Shown here piece by piece: positions 35,534 to 48,104 of a stretch of DNA of 64,000 bases; within the stretch, counting starts at the first letter, position 1; every line of letters starts with the position of its first letter. The stretch is from Trogon surrucura (taxonomy: Eukaryota; Chordata; Aves; Trogoniformes; Trogonidae). The stretch covers positions 62,001-126,000 of the forward strand of contig CM036623.1 of assembly GCA_020746105.1 (NCBI GenBank), given 5' to 3'. The position numbers and the translations under genes were made by a program. The notes below the pieces were generated by a model, which saw nothing but the letters and a program-made list of their open reading frames with translations, ran no database searches and was not told the DNA's origin.

Positions 35534-35947
35534 ACAATTCTTCCCTTTTATAATGCATGTGCCTCCTTGCAGTTCTCCTGTTTTACATTTTTTTTTGCAA
35601 GCACTCGCTCATTTCTGGTGGCTTCTTCTAAGCTCCCACAGGGAAGGTCCCCTGTGAAACTCATTCCCTGATTTGTCTGACTTGCTGCCACATCCCTGGC
35701 TTTCTAGAACAATGTGGAGACCATGGTACTTCTGGAAAGGGGGAAAAGTGTGACAGCTGATGGGTTACTTCCTGGCTGGTTGGTGTCTTGAGCTGACTGA
35801 ATGGATGCTCAGAGCTTTGGGAAGCAGCAGAGATGGTGGAATAAGGGAGACAAGAAAGGCTGTTCCTATGCTATTAATTAGTTTGGAGCAGAGGTGCACT
35901 TTTGAAGAACCTGATAGTCTCCACTTAACTGCACTTCTTAAAGTAGG

Positions 35948-35971
35948 TTTTTTTTTTTTTTTTTTTTTTTT
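35948..35971. repeat. poly-T tract in GREM1 intron
   Basis: A run of 24 T. The adjoining frames with poly-Phe or poly-Lys are artefacts of this tract. Confidence 0.9.
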
Positions 35972-36734
35972 GTGCACAAACTACACGAATATTAATGCTG
36001 TGTATGAAACTCTGCTGTCCTCATATGTCCTTTCAATATCATGCTGCATGAGTATAATGAATAAAATTCAGAGATCTGAAGAATTCTTAACACTGTGTCT
36101 GCATCTGTATAACTTCTGTCAAGGATTTAGAGTGTAATTTGAAATTACAGATGCATGTCTTTTAACCCATACCTAAATATTCTTTTATGTTAGTTGCCTG
36201 TCTTGTTGTACATCTCTTACCTTAAGCATCATTACACTCAGACACATTGGACCACTTCAGAGGTGCAGTGTGACAGAGCTTGGTGTGCTGTAATTCAGAC
36301 CACAACTGGATGCACATTACATTCTGGATATATATTCTGCAAGAAGCCGTACAAGGCTTCTGAGTGTTCTAAGGAACACGTAGCTAGACTAGATTTCCTG
36401 AGTCAGAGTTTAGTCCTCTGGTATTGTAGATAGCTATGTCTTATAAATCCTTGTGTAGCATAAAATCTGTTCTTCCACCAGCACAAGTGAAGAGCAACCT
36501 TCCTAAAATCAATGAGCTACAAGAGGGGGCTGAAAACTCTTGAGCAGGGTAGTATATATGGAGAAAAGAGCTGGAATTGATGCTGGAAAAGATACACAAA
36601 ATGAAATTCTGTTTGGATTTACTTCAGCCTCCGAGTTTCAATCCCTGTGTATGAAAGCTTTTATCACTTGGTAACAGGGAAACAGCTTTCCAGCTGGTAA
36701 AGGCTAAATGGCTGTCTTTCATAACTGTGTGCTC

Positions 36735-36752
36735 ACACACACACACACACAC
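36735..36752. repeat. (CA)n microsatellite
   Basis: About nine CA units lie roughly 100 bases upstream of the GREM1 coding-exon acceptor. Confidence 0.85.
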
Positions 36753-36850
36753 ATTTCTTTTATGGAACTGAAAATTTACTGCATACCTGGCTTCTGTTGA
36801 TATCCAAAATCCACAACTGTGCCTTCTTCCCTCAATTTCCTCCATGCAGG

Positions 36851-37405
36851 ATGGTCCGTACACTGTATGCCGTTGGTGCTGTGTTTCTTCTGATGGGATT
36901 TCTGCTACCGACAGCAGAAGGGAGAAAGAGGAATCGTGGATCCCAGGGTGCTATCCCTCCTCCTGACAAAGATCAGCCCAATGATTCAGAGCAAATGCAG
37001 ACACAGCAGCAGTCGGGCTCTAGGCATCGAGAACGAGGAAAAGGTACCTCGATGCCTGCTGAAGAAGTGCTGGAGTCTAGTCAGGAGGCATTGCACATCA
37101 CTGAGCGCAAATACCTAAAGCGGGATTGGTGTAAAACTCAACCCCTCAAACAAACTATCCACGAAGAAGGCTGCAACAGTCGTACCATTATCAACAGGTT
37201 CTGCTATGGCCAATGCAATTCCTTCTACATTCCCAGGCACGTCCGTAAAGAAGAAGGCTCCTTCCAGTCTTGTTCCTTCTGCAAGCCCAAGAAGTTCACC
37301 ACCATGACTGTTACGCTCAATTGCCCTGAGCTTCAGCCCCCGAGAAAGAAGAAAAGAATCACCCGGGTTAAGGAGTGCCGGTGTATATCTATTGACTTGG
37401 ACTAA
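36851..37405 (+). CDS. GREM1: Gremlin-1, secreted BMP antagonist, complete coding region
   Basis: 184 codons plus TAA, the family's normal length, in one exon whose acceptor AG ends at 36849, leaving one G before ATG. Residues 1-24 form a signal peptide (hydrophobic core VGAVFLLMGFLLP, then AEG). A low-complexity linker follows, with a possible N-glycosylation site at Asn44 (NDS). The DAN/cystine-knot domain spans about 94-178 and has nine cysteines (94, 108, 118, 122, 141, 144, 158, 176, 178). Basic clusters at 145-148 and 165-174 fit the known heparan-sulfate binding surface. The protein binds and blocks BMP2, BMP4 and BMP7 outside the cell; in limb buds it relays SHH signalling to the apical ridge and it is needed for kidney induction. 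An in-frame ATG at 36797 lies before the splice acceptor and is not the start. No breaks or missing key residues. Confidence 0.99.
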   Translation: MVRTLYAVGAVFLLMGFLLPTAEGRKRNRGSQGAIPPPDKDQPNDSEQMQTQQQSGSRHRERGKGTSMPAEEVLESSQEALHITERKYLKRDWCKTQPLKQTIHEEGCNSRTIINRFCYGQCNSFYIPRHVRKEEGSFQSCSFCKPKKFTTMTVTLNCPELQPPRKKKRITRVKECRCISIDLD

Positions 37406-40400
37406 ACCAAGACAAGCACAGCGATTGCACTCTGACTGTACGCAATCACTGCCAGTGTGAGAGCGAGTGGCATGAACTAGCATACCTTTGAAGCTGGACG
37501 AAACTGAAAGGAACCTAGGAAATTACCTAAAACAAGTGAAAAAAACCCCGAAAAAAAAAGAAAAAATCATTGTATGGGAAAGGCATGCGTGTGTTTGTGT
37601 GTAAGGGAGGAAATGGATGTATACAAGCAAATATATGAATGTTCACCATGACAAACAAATTTAACAGGGGTATGAGATATTAAAAAAAAAAAATCTATTT
37701 ACCTGCAGTCATGAATTAGGTTTCTTAGTGTATACTCACATTTTTGCCGCTTGCTGGGAAAGTGGAGCTGTCACTTTCGCTAATGTTCACCTGCCATGCT
37801 ATTTGCTTGGACTGTATTAAGAGAAACATCAAAGTGAGAGGGCAATATATTTGAAAATATTAATCTATTCTTAAATATGAAGTAGGCAAAAAGCAGTTTA
37901 AAGCACAGCAAAACCATCACTGAAAATAGCAGCTGTATCAAGAGTTTGTAACATGCGTGTTCCAAAAAGTAACTGTAATCCAAAATCCATGTCTGGAGAA
38001 CAATGGGGGGACATGGGAGTGTTGAAAAGTCACTATAGGTGGATGGAAAACAGAGCTACAGCAAGTTAGAAAGCAAAAGGCCAAAGCAAGTAGACGGGGA
38101 GAGTACAAAAAGGAGCAGAAAAAGGAAAGATACATAAATAGGAAGACACAGAGGAAAGGATATTGTCTTCCGTTTACATTTTGCTTTAATTTATATACCT
38201 AGTCATATATTACATAAATTAAAGAGAAACTATATACAAGGCTATAAAATATACTTCTGAAATCTAATGGCTCTCTAAATCAATCAAAACCTATTCTTGT
38301 GCCACTAGATCCATTTGACATCTTTTATTTCTGCTATCAGTTATTCTTCATATCTACATATATATGTATATGCAGTATCTTTTAGTCATTGGTATCTATA
38401 TGTACATACGATGAGTATGCATACTCCATTGTGTGTATTCGAACTCTCTCCTCTTTTTCACACACATACATAAAAAACATACATAACCACAGCACAGAAA
38501 TCTTGCTAACCAAGATCAAGTACAGAATGGCAGTAATTTAGTACATAAAGAGCAAAGCAAAAATTAAAACGAGCATCATGTGACTGCAAAAGCAATAACC
38601 ACACAAGAGACAAAAGACACGACATTCATGACTAGTAAACATTGCATTGTTATTGTTATTTTAGCTTTGCCACAGGCATGCAGTTTGTTGAAAAAGAGAT
38701 GCAGAACTTTGCCAGCAATAATCCTCTTTTTATATCTTTTACCACAGACTTGCATTTAAACTGGATTTGGACTAAGTAAAGAGAATTTCCTGAAAATTAA
38801 GGGCTAACTGCCCCTCTCATTTGGGGGGAAACAGACATAAAAGGGGACACACTACTTCCAGCAGCTAGATGAATCTCACCTGTGAGGATATCCTGCCTTC
38901 TCTTTCCTTCAGGATTAGGAACTTAAATTTGATCACGGCCGTAGGTTTTGGCGGGAGCACAGAAGGTCCTGCAAAAAAGTTGGCTTAGTGAGGTGGACAC
39001 TGGGCTGTCGGATGCACGAGGCAGCCCTTCCACTCACCGTATCCTGGCTTTCTGGGGATGGCAAGCCTGGGGGTTGTCCCACCGGCTGCATCTCCTGGGT
39101 GCCAGCTTTGCAAGGGCGCTTTCCAACCGGGTGCTCCTGTCTGATGGGATACCGAAGGCAAAAGCGTGTTCTTATGCCAGAGTCAGCACCAGGCCTGAAA
39201 GCAACCCAGACATCACTGGTGTGAGTGAGATGGGAATTAAGTCCACGTTAATTGTGTGATGGCGCTTGCATAGTCCAGGACTCGGTTTCCCCATTCAGCA
39301 GCAATATTCTCTAGTATCCACCACCGGTGTAACTGTTCTCTTTTGCACCTGGCGCAGAGTGATTATCCTGACAGCATTTCTGGCCATTGAACGCCAATTC
39401 TGCCCTTCTTAACATGTCTAAAGGGAAAAAAATATGGTGAGTGGCATGCCACAGAGGCATCTTGCGTGCCCTCATTATATGAGAAGCCCCAACTAATGCA
39501 TCATGCAGTTATTGGCGATATCCTGCATCTCTGCAACTAATATATTTTTACTGTAAAATCCACTGCTGTGAGGTCTGCATTGTAAGATTAAGAGATTGCA
39601 ACTCATTGACTGATATTATTAAAATGCATTTCATCTGGTATACTCTCACTCAGCAGGTTTGACACATTTCTTCATGGATTTTAAAATCCAATTTTAAAAT
39701 CTGGAATTACAGGAGGTAGATTTCCACTGTGTGGAATGTGAATAGTTAAACAGAATGATATGGATATTTAATGTTATTATTAATACAAATCCTCTTTCAT
39801 TGATAATAGGCAGGGGTTGTTTTCCTTCGAATTACTTTTTTTGAGCTGGTTTGCAGGGGAAGGGGCCAATCTCAGTTGTTGCTGAAAGTTTTGTACTAGT
39901 AGCTAGGGTTTCTGTTCAAGAAGTGGGAACACCTTACGAATGAATTTTTTTTCTTCATGTGAAATTGACAGCAGAACTCCCATCGTCTTTTACAGTGACT
40001 GCTATGTCCCTGAACCCTTAGCCACTAGGCAAAGCTTCAGACATTACAGACGCCTTCATTTAAAATTAGGCTAGCATTCTGAAGGAAAACTGATAAAAGT
40101 TTTACAAATCTTTATGTTCCAAAACAGCCTGTGCGTAGATCGTGACGGAACTCCCCTTGAGGCAGATTCCCCCCCAATATATAAATTTTATACAAAGAAC
40201 TTTTATGAATTGCTAGTTATTGCCTGAGAGTAAGAAAGTTCTGCTAACTTACAATTATACAAGATATTTAATATCAACCACAATATGTATTTAAATGTCT
40301 GCTTTATTCTAAAAACAATGGACTATATAACCTAAGGCTGCAGTATTTTCATGCTCAGTCTCACAAAGCAAAACTTGGTTTAAAATGAAGTTTTAATTAT

Positions 40401-40495
40401 TTTGTAACTGAATAGAATTGGAGTTTTTTTCTTCCCAGCATTTTGTACGTCATTTTAACTACTTGTAACAAATAAATAAAATATCTTCTCCAGCC
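37406..40495 (+). other. GREM1: GREM1 3' untranslated region (inferred)
   Basis: About 3.1 kb from the stop to two overlapping AATAAA signals at 40471-40476 and 40475-40480 in an AACAAATAAATAAAATATC context. Cleavage would be expected shortly after, near 40495. Mammalian GREM1 also has a 3' UTR of several kilobases, which makes this end credible. It contains A-runs (37551-37565, about 37681-37692), AT-rich stretches and a GC-richer segment around 38935-39200. Without transcript data the end remains an inference. Confidence 0.65.
40471..40480 (+). terminator. GREM1: tandem poly(A) signal AATAAATAAA
   Basis: Two overlapping AATAAA hexamers at the inferred end of GREM1, followed at about 15-25 bases by sequence where cleavage would fall and then by T/GT-rich sequence (TGTCTATTGTTGTTGTTTTT) as expected of a downstream element. 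Confidence 0.65.
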
Positions 40496-43400
40496 AATGT
40501 CTATTGTTGTTGTTTTTTTTTTTATTTCTTCCTTAAGTTTCCAGCTCTTTCTGGATCTGTTGTACTTTACTCTGACTTCTGTGGTTTCTTCTAATTATAA
40601 AAGGGCTTACATTATGACAATGAGACACAGACAAGCAATGGCACCATCATTCAACACGGCTACTTCAATAAGGTTTTTAAATGAGATCTGTCACTTCCCC
40701 CTCACCCTTCCACAATTTATAGAAGGAAAATCTCAATCTTTACTCACACTTTTCCCCTTGTAAGCCATATAGTGACAGTTCGAAATATAAATCAACCTTG
40801 AATTGCTGTAGTTGGCGTGTCTGCCTTACACCTTATCTCAGTTTTACGTCTAGCTAGCAGTTCACTCTCTCTTTTTGAAAAAAAAGAATGAGGAACACCT
40901 TTACAACATAGCATGTTACAAGCTCTAAATAGGGACAGAGGAGATGAAAAATAATTATGGAAGAGCACAGGAAGATTTACTGAAGTAGTGCTGGCAGCAC
41001 TTGAGCAAGACCAGGATTGAGAAAGGATCACGACCACAAAGGACAGGTTTCTCCAAACTCCTCAGCCCACCAGCGGGAGAAGGGCAGCAGTGGTGTAAAT
41101 GTCACACTTCCACCTTGTCAGATATGTGAGGCACTTGGTCCATCCCTACAGATCCCCCATGCAATCCAGCTGCCTGCAGTAGCAGTGACATTGCCTGCCC
41201 TTGTGAAGAAACCTGCTCTGGCCAGGACCACTGTCTCACTGAATCGGATTTAGGACGGTCTGATTTCACATAAACCCCTGAGCACTGGTACAAGGATACC
41301 AATGTTCAAACGTGCATCTTTTAGTTCAGAGGAATGAACTATATAGTCAGATACGCAGTCGTATCAGGGAGCATCACGTAGCATTTCCCCATGGCACACA
41401 CAGATAACCAGAGAAAAAGGTTAGATGTCCCATTTCCAGCTCTGAAAAGCTGGGTGCTGTTAAGATCTGGTGTGCTCTTCCTTCATGCAGTAATGGAGCT
41501 GGGCAGTCTAGTACTGGCTGTCTGGGATCTTGTAAAGACTTTTTTTTGGTTTAGTCTTCCTTCTCTTCCAGCTTTTTTTGTGCTTCTAAAGCCTAGTGAA
41601 AGGCTAATAACATTAATATCATTATTTTTAGAAGGCAATTGACTTTTTCTGGCCTGAGATATGGTCCCAGCTGGACAGAATAGGTTTCTTTGGGCTTACT
41701 ATTTATATACTAACAAGCTCAGACATTTCTTATACTTTATGTTTGGCCGACATAAAGTGCTTGAATTGAAGATATGTCCACTGTGAAACCCCATGTGCTT
41801 TTTAGATAGTTACACTGATCAAAAAGAAGATAACAGAGAGAGAATTCACACACCTTAATCAGCTTTCAGGGACATGGGTAGAACTCTTTTTTTTTTTCCT
41901 CTCCCCAGTGAGGTAGGCTAGGTTTCGGTTTGGGTTTTCTGCGTGCGCTCTGTGACCCATGTGCCGCGCAGTTGATTCACACACGCGTTGTGGGATGGAG
42001 GCATCAAGAGCATGTCAGATGTGCTGAGCCTGTGTGAGACATCTGAGCAACACATGCGCACAGTAGGTACGCTGGGTCCTGGATTTGCCCGTGGAGCACA
42101 CAGCAGCATGGCTCCGCTCCAGCCGCCCGTCAGCCACGGTGCCTGGCTGGGAAGAAGGACGTTGCATTTGCAAAAATGACGCAGGAATTTAACCTTGTAA
42201 TTTACCTACTCCTGAGCAGACAGGGGGAAAAAAAAAAAAAGTGTTGGAGAACTGTACCCTTGGGGACTGATGTTTCTTTGTGCTGCTCTAGGAGTAAACC
42301 TAGAGTTGTTTCAAAAGATTTTGTAAAAGAGAAGCACCAAGTCACTGGTAGAAGACAGAGACAAGAATACTGGTCTGCCTAACCCAGTGATGTACCCACA
42401 CACTCTTCTTCTGCTTTGTAAAAAACATACATCTTATTCACTCCAAGTAACTCAAACCCACCTTAGAAACCACTTCATTAATTACTGAAATACAGCAACT
42501 AGTATTCACAGGAGAAGGTCGGACATATTTTTTGAGTCATTCTACTCACCTGGATGGTTGCACTAACCAAAGGTTTCTGAAGGGGAGAGCTGCATTGTCT
42601 AAAATTTCAGGGAGTGAAAGAATAATCTGTATTTGGAATTAGTCAAAACACTGGACATATCACTGGTACATATTTTTAGTAACCATCAGATCTTGGCCTT
42701 AAGGTATCAAAAAAATTAACCACAAATAGATTTAGACACCTTGCTTTACTTTTTGGTGTTACTCAGTTGAGTCTGAAACCAGAAATACACAGCAATGCGC
42801 TGGTATCATAACGAATCCCAGTGCAGATTTTTTGATGCTACTTTGTAATCCAGCGTCATAAAAACATCTGAAGCCTGTCTGCACTGCTTGCCTGAAAATG
42901 TAGCTGATGACTTTAAGGTGCCCTTTGACAATGTGTGGCTTCTGGCTGCCTGAATTCCTCCTACAGCTTTTATGGTTCTGGAGGGAGGAATACAGAAATT
43001 CTAACTGTCATATGCTCCCTTTCCTATAATTTTCTAAAAATATTGAAAATACAATTAATAATCTGGCTTTTTTGAATGATCAAGGAGCAAGATATGATGA
43101 TCAAATTGTATACTGACATAAAAGAATTAGATTTTGGGATCAGATTTAAAAAACCAAACTTCTAAGTTGTGATAAGCAATAACTCCTCCTTGCTGCAATA
43201 CAGATGTAAATCACATAGCTTGAGGATGAATCAAATGGAGAAGTTAGACTAACAATAAAAGTTCTGCAAATAAAATTTGAAATCGCCATGTTTGCATTTC
43301 TGTCTTAAAGAATGCCTTATGGAAATAGCCATATTCCAATTCATATTGCAACAGATCAAAAGAACAAAGGTTAAAATAATATCTCCATCCCTCTCTAGAA

Positions 43401-46400
43401 TAATTGAGAGCTGTATCTTATCCTTCTGTCTAGTAATATGAATATGGATTCCAGTAAGAAAGCAATTGGAAAGAATTAATGTGTCAGTTACAGCTCATCT
43501 GGGACAGCAACACTCAAATTCATTGATCATAATTTTATAGTTATTGCATGGCATCACTACAGAGCGCTGTTAAGTTTGTTTGATTTATTTAATGAATTTG
43601 CAGACCTTAATATTGTTTTTGCTTTAAGTTAAATTTTACTAGATTTCCATGTTTTGTAATAAATCTGTTGAGGTACAAAGGCACAGTGTTTTTGCTTTTA
43701 AGAAGACACATATTTTCAGTCTTAACTTTGCATTAGTGTATTCTTCTATTCAGAGAATTAAAAAATTGTGCTATATAGATGTAACAGACATGTATTTATC
43801 TCTCTAAAAAAAAGATTTCAAAAGCCTAGGAATGCATTAAATATATTTAGAAGTCTGAAAAATCTCCACGTGATAAGTTTATATATAAAAGTATGGGTCA
43901 TTGTGCCAAGCTTTTAATAACATGCTTTATGAGTTATTAGTATAGAATAAAGTCAACAATGACAATAATTACAAGCATGAAGAATTTGTTTTTCGAGGAG
44001 AGGGACAGGGTTGTGTGTACTAAGTAAAGTTTATTTCTAGACAATTACTGGCAAAGATGAAGGCTAGCTGAACCTCTTTCCTTAGGATCTGAAGGACCTT
44101 GAATGTTCCTTAGGAAACAGATGTTCATGAAGAACATATATGTCCATTTTTGTTGTTAATTTGTTTCAACTCTAAATGAATGAAGAGGATAGAATTTGGT
44201 GTTAAGTTAGATCTAGTAAATAAAAAAGAGAAAGAAATCTATGTGTACAATGGAAAGAACTTACTGAAGGGATCTAAATCCTATGGTAGGTAATTTGATC
44301 TAATTTTTGCAGAAAGGCAAATGCCAGATGTTTGCTCCACTTTGATCTTAATAACACTTTAGGCTGCAGACAATAAGATTGGTTTAAAATTTATTGTCTC
44401 TTTGATTTCTCCATTCTAATGCTTTTTAAATTCTTTACACAAGACAGATCTATATATAGGCAACTGGGGTGGCATCAGAAGCGTTGTATACTTAAGGCAT
44501 TCTTGAAAACCTCAGTGTGGAACAGTGTTTGCTGTTTTATGCATGAAAACAAAGCCAGACCTTATACAAGCAACATTCAGTTTTCCTTTTATTATAATGT
44601 CTCTTTTTATTTTGCATATGAAGCTCTGACTGTCGCATCTGTGGCACAGCTCCTTATATGCTTTTATCTTTCAATAACCTTATTAAAAGTCAAGACAATA
44701 TATTAAACCAACATTAAGCAGCAGGAGTTGAAAGTTGAGTTAATCCATTTTCTTGCATTGGTAGTGTAATCTATGTAGATCTTCACTTTCATCACTAAAC
44801 TGCTTTTAGCATTCTTTTTGTACAGAATATGCTTTAAAAGGAGATCTGCCACTGAATGGACACTGGTGAAAGCCTCTGAGAAGTCATAAACAACCAAGAG
44901 GCATCCAACTTGCCTTCAGTTTGGATCTTCACATTCAAGGAGATCGTTGCTCTGTGGAATGTGAGTTGAACTCAGCTTACGGCTGCTTATTAAACGGCCT
45001 CAGGTTTCTAGCAGAGTACCTCATATATTCACTATTACTGAGAAACAATGAAAAGCAAGGAAAACTGAGAACAAATGGTAGAGCAAGAACAATGATTAAA
45101 AAGAAACAATTAGAGAAAAATCCTAGTATGCAGCCTGAATGACTTATCATAATCCTCTGGCATAGTTCAGAGCCATCTGTCCCTTAGATCCATGCATGAT
45201 GTCTCTAAACAATTGTTTTCACTCTGCTCTGCCCAGTAGTCTGAAAGTTCAAAAAGTCAGAGTCAGTTTTCCTCTGAAGGAAATTCTGAACTTCGCTGAT
45301 GAAGCTGCCACTGTTCAGGCAGCTGTGAGGCCAGCTGCCCTGGCAGGTCTTCTTCAGCTGGCAGTGTCCAGTTCATGGGCTGTCATAAGTCAGCAGCCTC
45401 CCTACTCCTGTACCACCAAGTTTAGGTCTCACAACAAATTCCTTTCTAAATCAGAAGAAAAATTCCTTCTTCCAGAACCAACTATTCTAGTTCATTACCA
45501 AGAACAAAACATTATACACAGATACACAGTAATAAATATTCTTCTCTTCCCATCACACAACCAAGAGACGAGACTCCCCATTACCTCATCCTAAAAGAGA
45601 AGCTGGATAAAGCAAAAAACTCTTGCAATGAGAACTGCCTTAGGCTCAAATGCATCTTCATGCCTTTTCTTCCTTCTCTTTGCTATATCTCCAGAGCTAA
45701 AACATCTTTAATGTAGTCTACTATCTTTATTTAGCACAATTGCACTGAAATACTGATTGCACAACTGCAAGGCACATTTTGTCAATCCCCTCCTTCACAT
45801 AATATACCACCTGTACCATTAGAAAAGGGCTTTTTGAAAAGACCAGACAGGTAAGTCACAAAACATAGGGAATTTTAAATGGCATTTGATTTCAATTAAG
45901 AGGCGTGCAGAAGCACTGGTTTCCTAAAAAGGCATGATGATAAGAGACTCTGAAAATCTTTCTCAACACTAGCCTTCGTGCATCATAGTTGAAAGGTGTG
46001 CAAATGCTACCCAATGAAATTTAATGGAAGCCACACAGGGAAAGATTTTAGCCTCGACATTTATCTTTACCAACACATGGAACCACATTGATCTGTTTTA
46101 CTGTTGGTGAAAAAAGAAGGTAGTGTCTATTTCACAGGAGAGGATAGGAAGTAAGAGTCAGTGTGATGGATGGTGGAAAGAAACAGAGGCCGAGAGGGAA
46201 GAAATATGAGCATCAGGTACTGATCTCAAAGATGAGGTCTAGTCTGCTGTCAGAATGTGTATAAATGGCTTATTAATAACAGGAGAGATGCATTGGCATT
46301 AGTGTGAAAGGAGGAGTATACTCAGTTTGCATCGTGTGGTCATAAATAAGACATTTGGGTACAGTTTGCATTTGTTAGATATGAATAGATTATGCAAGTA

Positions 46401-48086
46401 CAAATCAAGTACAGATCAATTCCTGTGAAAACATTTGCTCACCTCCAGGCATTTATCCAGCAGATGACACTGCAGTCACCTCCGCCAGCTCTATCAGATC
46501 TGTCACATTCACTTGCTGGGGCCATAGCTGCACTGCAGTGTAGCAGAAAAATCCCAGGTAAGTTTTAACTTCACAAACATGGTTACTAACAATAATTTAA
46601 TTGCAAAAGCTTAAAGTTTATTTTATCATTAACATCATTCAACACATTCTGTCCCAGGAAAAGCAAGGGTTATCAGGGAAATTTTCTTTTCTATAATGAT
46701 TATATCACATCATTGCTGAGCACACCAGCACTTGCGAATGATGCTCTACTCTCTCCCCAGTTCTCTTCCTGCTTAATCTGCCTGTTCCAACAGCAGCTCA
46801 GCTTCCGTCTGGGGCTCATACCCTGGGAAAAGGAAAACCGAAATCACTTGGTGAGGTGACACTGAGGAGGGGGTTTGTGCTGAGGGGAACTCCTGCAAAG
46901 TGGGGTTTGGTGCTACTTCTGTCTTGCCTTGCTGGCAAGGGAATGAATTCAGAGGGGAACGCAAGATCAGAAATGTATCTGCAGGATATATTTCTCAATA
47001 CTAGCTCAACAGCTTGCTGCTGAAATCTCTCACTGTCAATGCCAGTACAACCAACATCTCCTGGGAAGCAATCTGGTTTATTGCTCCACATCCAGAATTT
47101 TTGTGATATTTAGGAAATGCCTCATTCAGTGTTGCAGATCTTGCTTGATTTAGGCACCTAAGTCTCATCTCCAGAGACTTGCAGTACAAGTTGTTCTTCA
47201 ATGGGTTATTTATTTTCTAAATAAAGTTAATATTCGGCAATATGTTTTGGTTCTGGATTTTTCAGAGGCTTAGTTAATTCGATTTGCTGCTGAACAACAT
47301 ACTGCCTGATAGCTAGGGAAATAGGTTCTCCAACCTGTGCATTGTGCCTCTAAGAACAGACTTAGCACAGAGCCTATCCAAATGAAATGTTACAAAGGAG
47401 CTAAAGACTGCAGCCTTTCCTCAGAGCTCGTTGTTGGTCCAACCATGTGAAGTACATACACAGTTCTCATTTAGGTGCAAACAGCCTGGGAGCTGGGGGT
47501 GTCAGCTCTAATTATTCCAGCTTCAGCCTTCGCCTGTTTGGCTTTGTGTAAAACTGTAACCTTACAGCACAACCTCGGGCAGGACTTGTTTTATGCAGCC
47601 AGCACAAGCTGCCAAAAGCTTGTAAGCAGGGCTGTGTTTGGGGCAGGACTTCCACGATGTAAGGCCTGGGGTGCTTATTGCCCTCTGAGCCGAAATCGGA
47701 TGTTAGTCCCCGAGGCACAGGTCAGCACGTCCGTCACGCAGAGACCAGACTGGCTGCTCCTCTCGGTTGGGGAGGGCTGTTATTTTCTTAAGGAGCAGGA
47801 TGTTATTCCTAGAGGTCTGCCCCTTGGTAGGGTCAAGAGCAATATTTTATGGTTAATGTTTATGATTAATTTTGGCTGTGGCCTTTCAGAATTTGTATGG
47901 TGTCAGTTCAAGCTGGTAAGGGGGAAGCTTGACAAGGTTAAGGCGTGAACCGTACACTCACTTTTCCTTCCAAAGTAAATACTACAACAACAATGCACAT
48001 GGGAACCGAGCAGCACATTCTTAAATCAAACCAGAAGATTCACACAGGGAACTAAAACAGTAGGGTCCAAGCGGGTGGGTTTTACC

Positions 48087-48104
48087 TTTTTTTTTTTTTT
48101 TTTT
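48087..48104. repeat. poly-T tract
   Basis: A run of 18 T followed by CCCTCTCCAG in the GREM1-FMN1 gap. It looks like a splice acceptor, but no coding sequence follows it. Confidence 0.85.

Larger units (their letters stand above)
30088..36849 (+). other. GREM1: GREM1 intron 1
   Basis: This intron runs from GTGAGA at 30088 to TTCCTCCATGCAG ending at 36849, about 6.8 kb. The first 1.5 kb is CpG-island sequence, including a 34-base unit repeated twice at 31352 and 31386. The rest is AT-rich with poly-T tracts at 35510-35533 and 35948-35971 and a short (CA)n at about 36735-36752, roughly 100 bases before exon 2. I see no mobile element or other gene in it. Confidence 0.8.

Noticed and set aside
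36797..36850. Upstream in-frame ATG extending Gremlin-1 by 18 residues
   Set aside because: These codons lie in the intron, on the polypyrimidine tract before the acceptor ending at 36849, and they do not resemble gremlin. The canonical signal peptide starts at 36851.
47475..47948. 157-codon plus-strand frame in the GREM1-FMN1 gap
   Set aside because: It is the longest non-repeat frame of the gap but has no recognisable domain, and a frame of this length is expected by chance about once in such a window. Codon conservation across birds would be needed to revive it.
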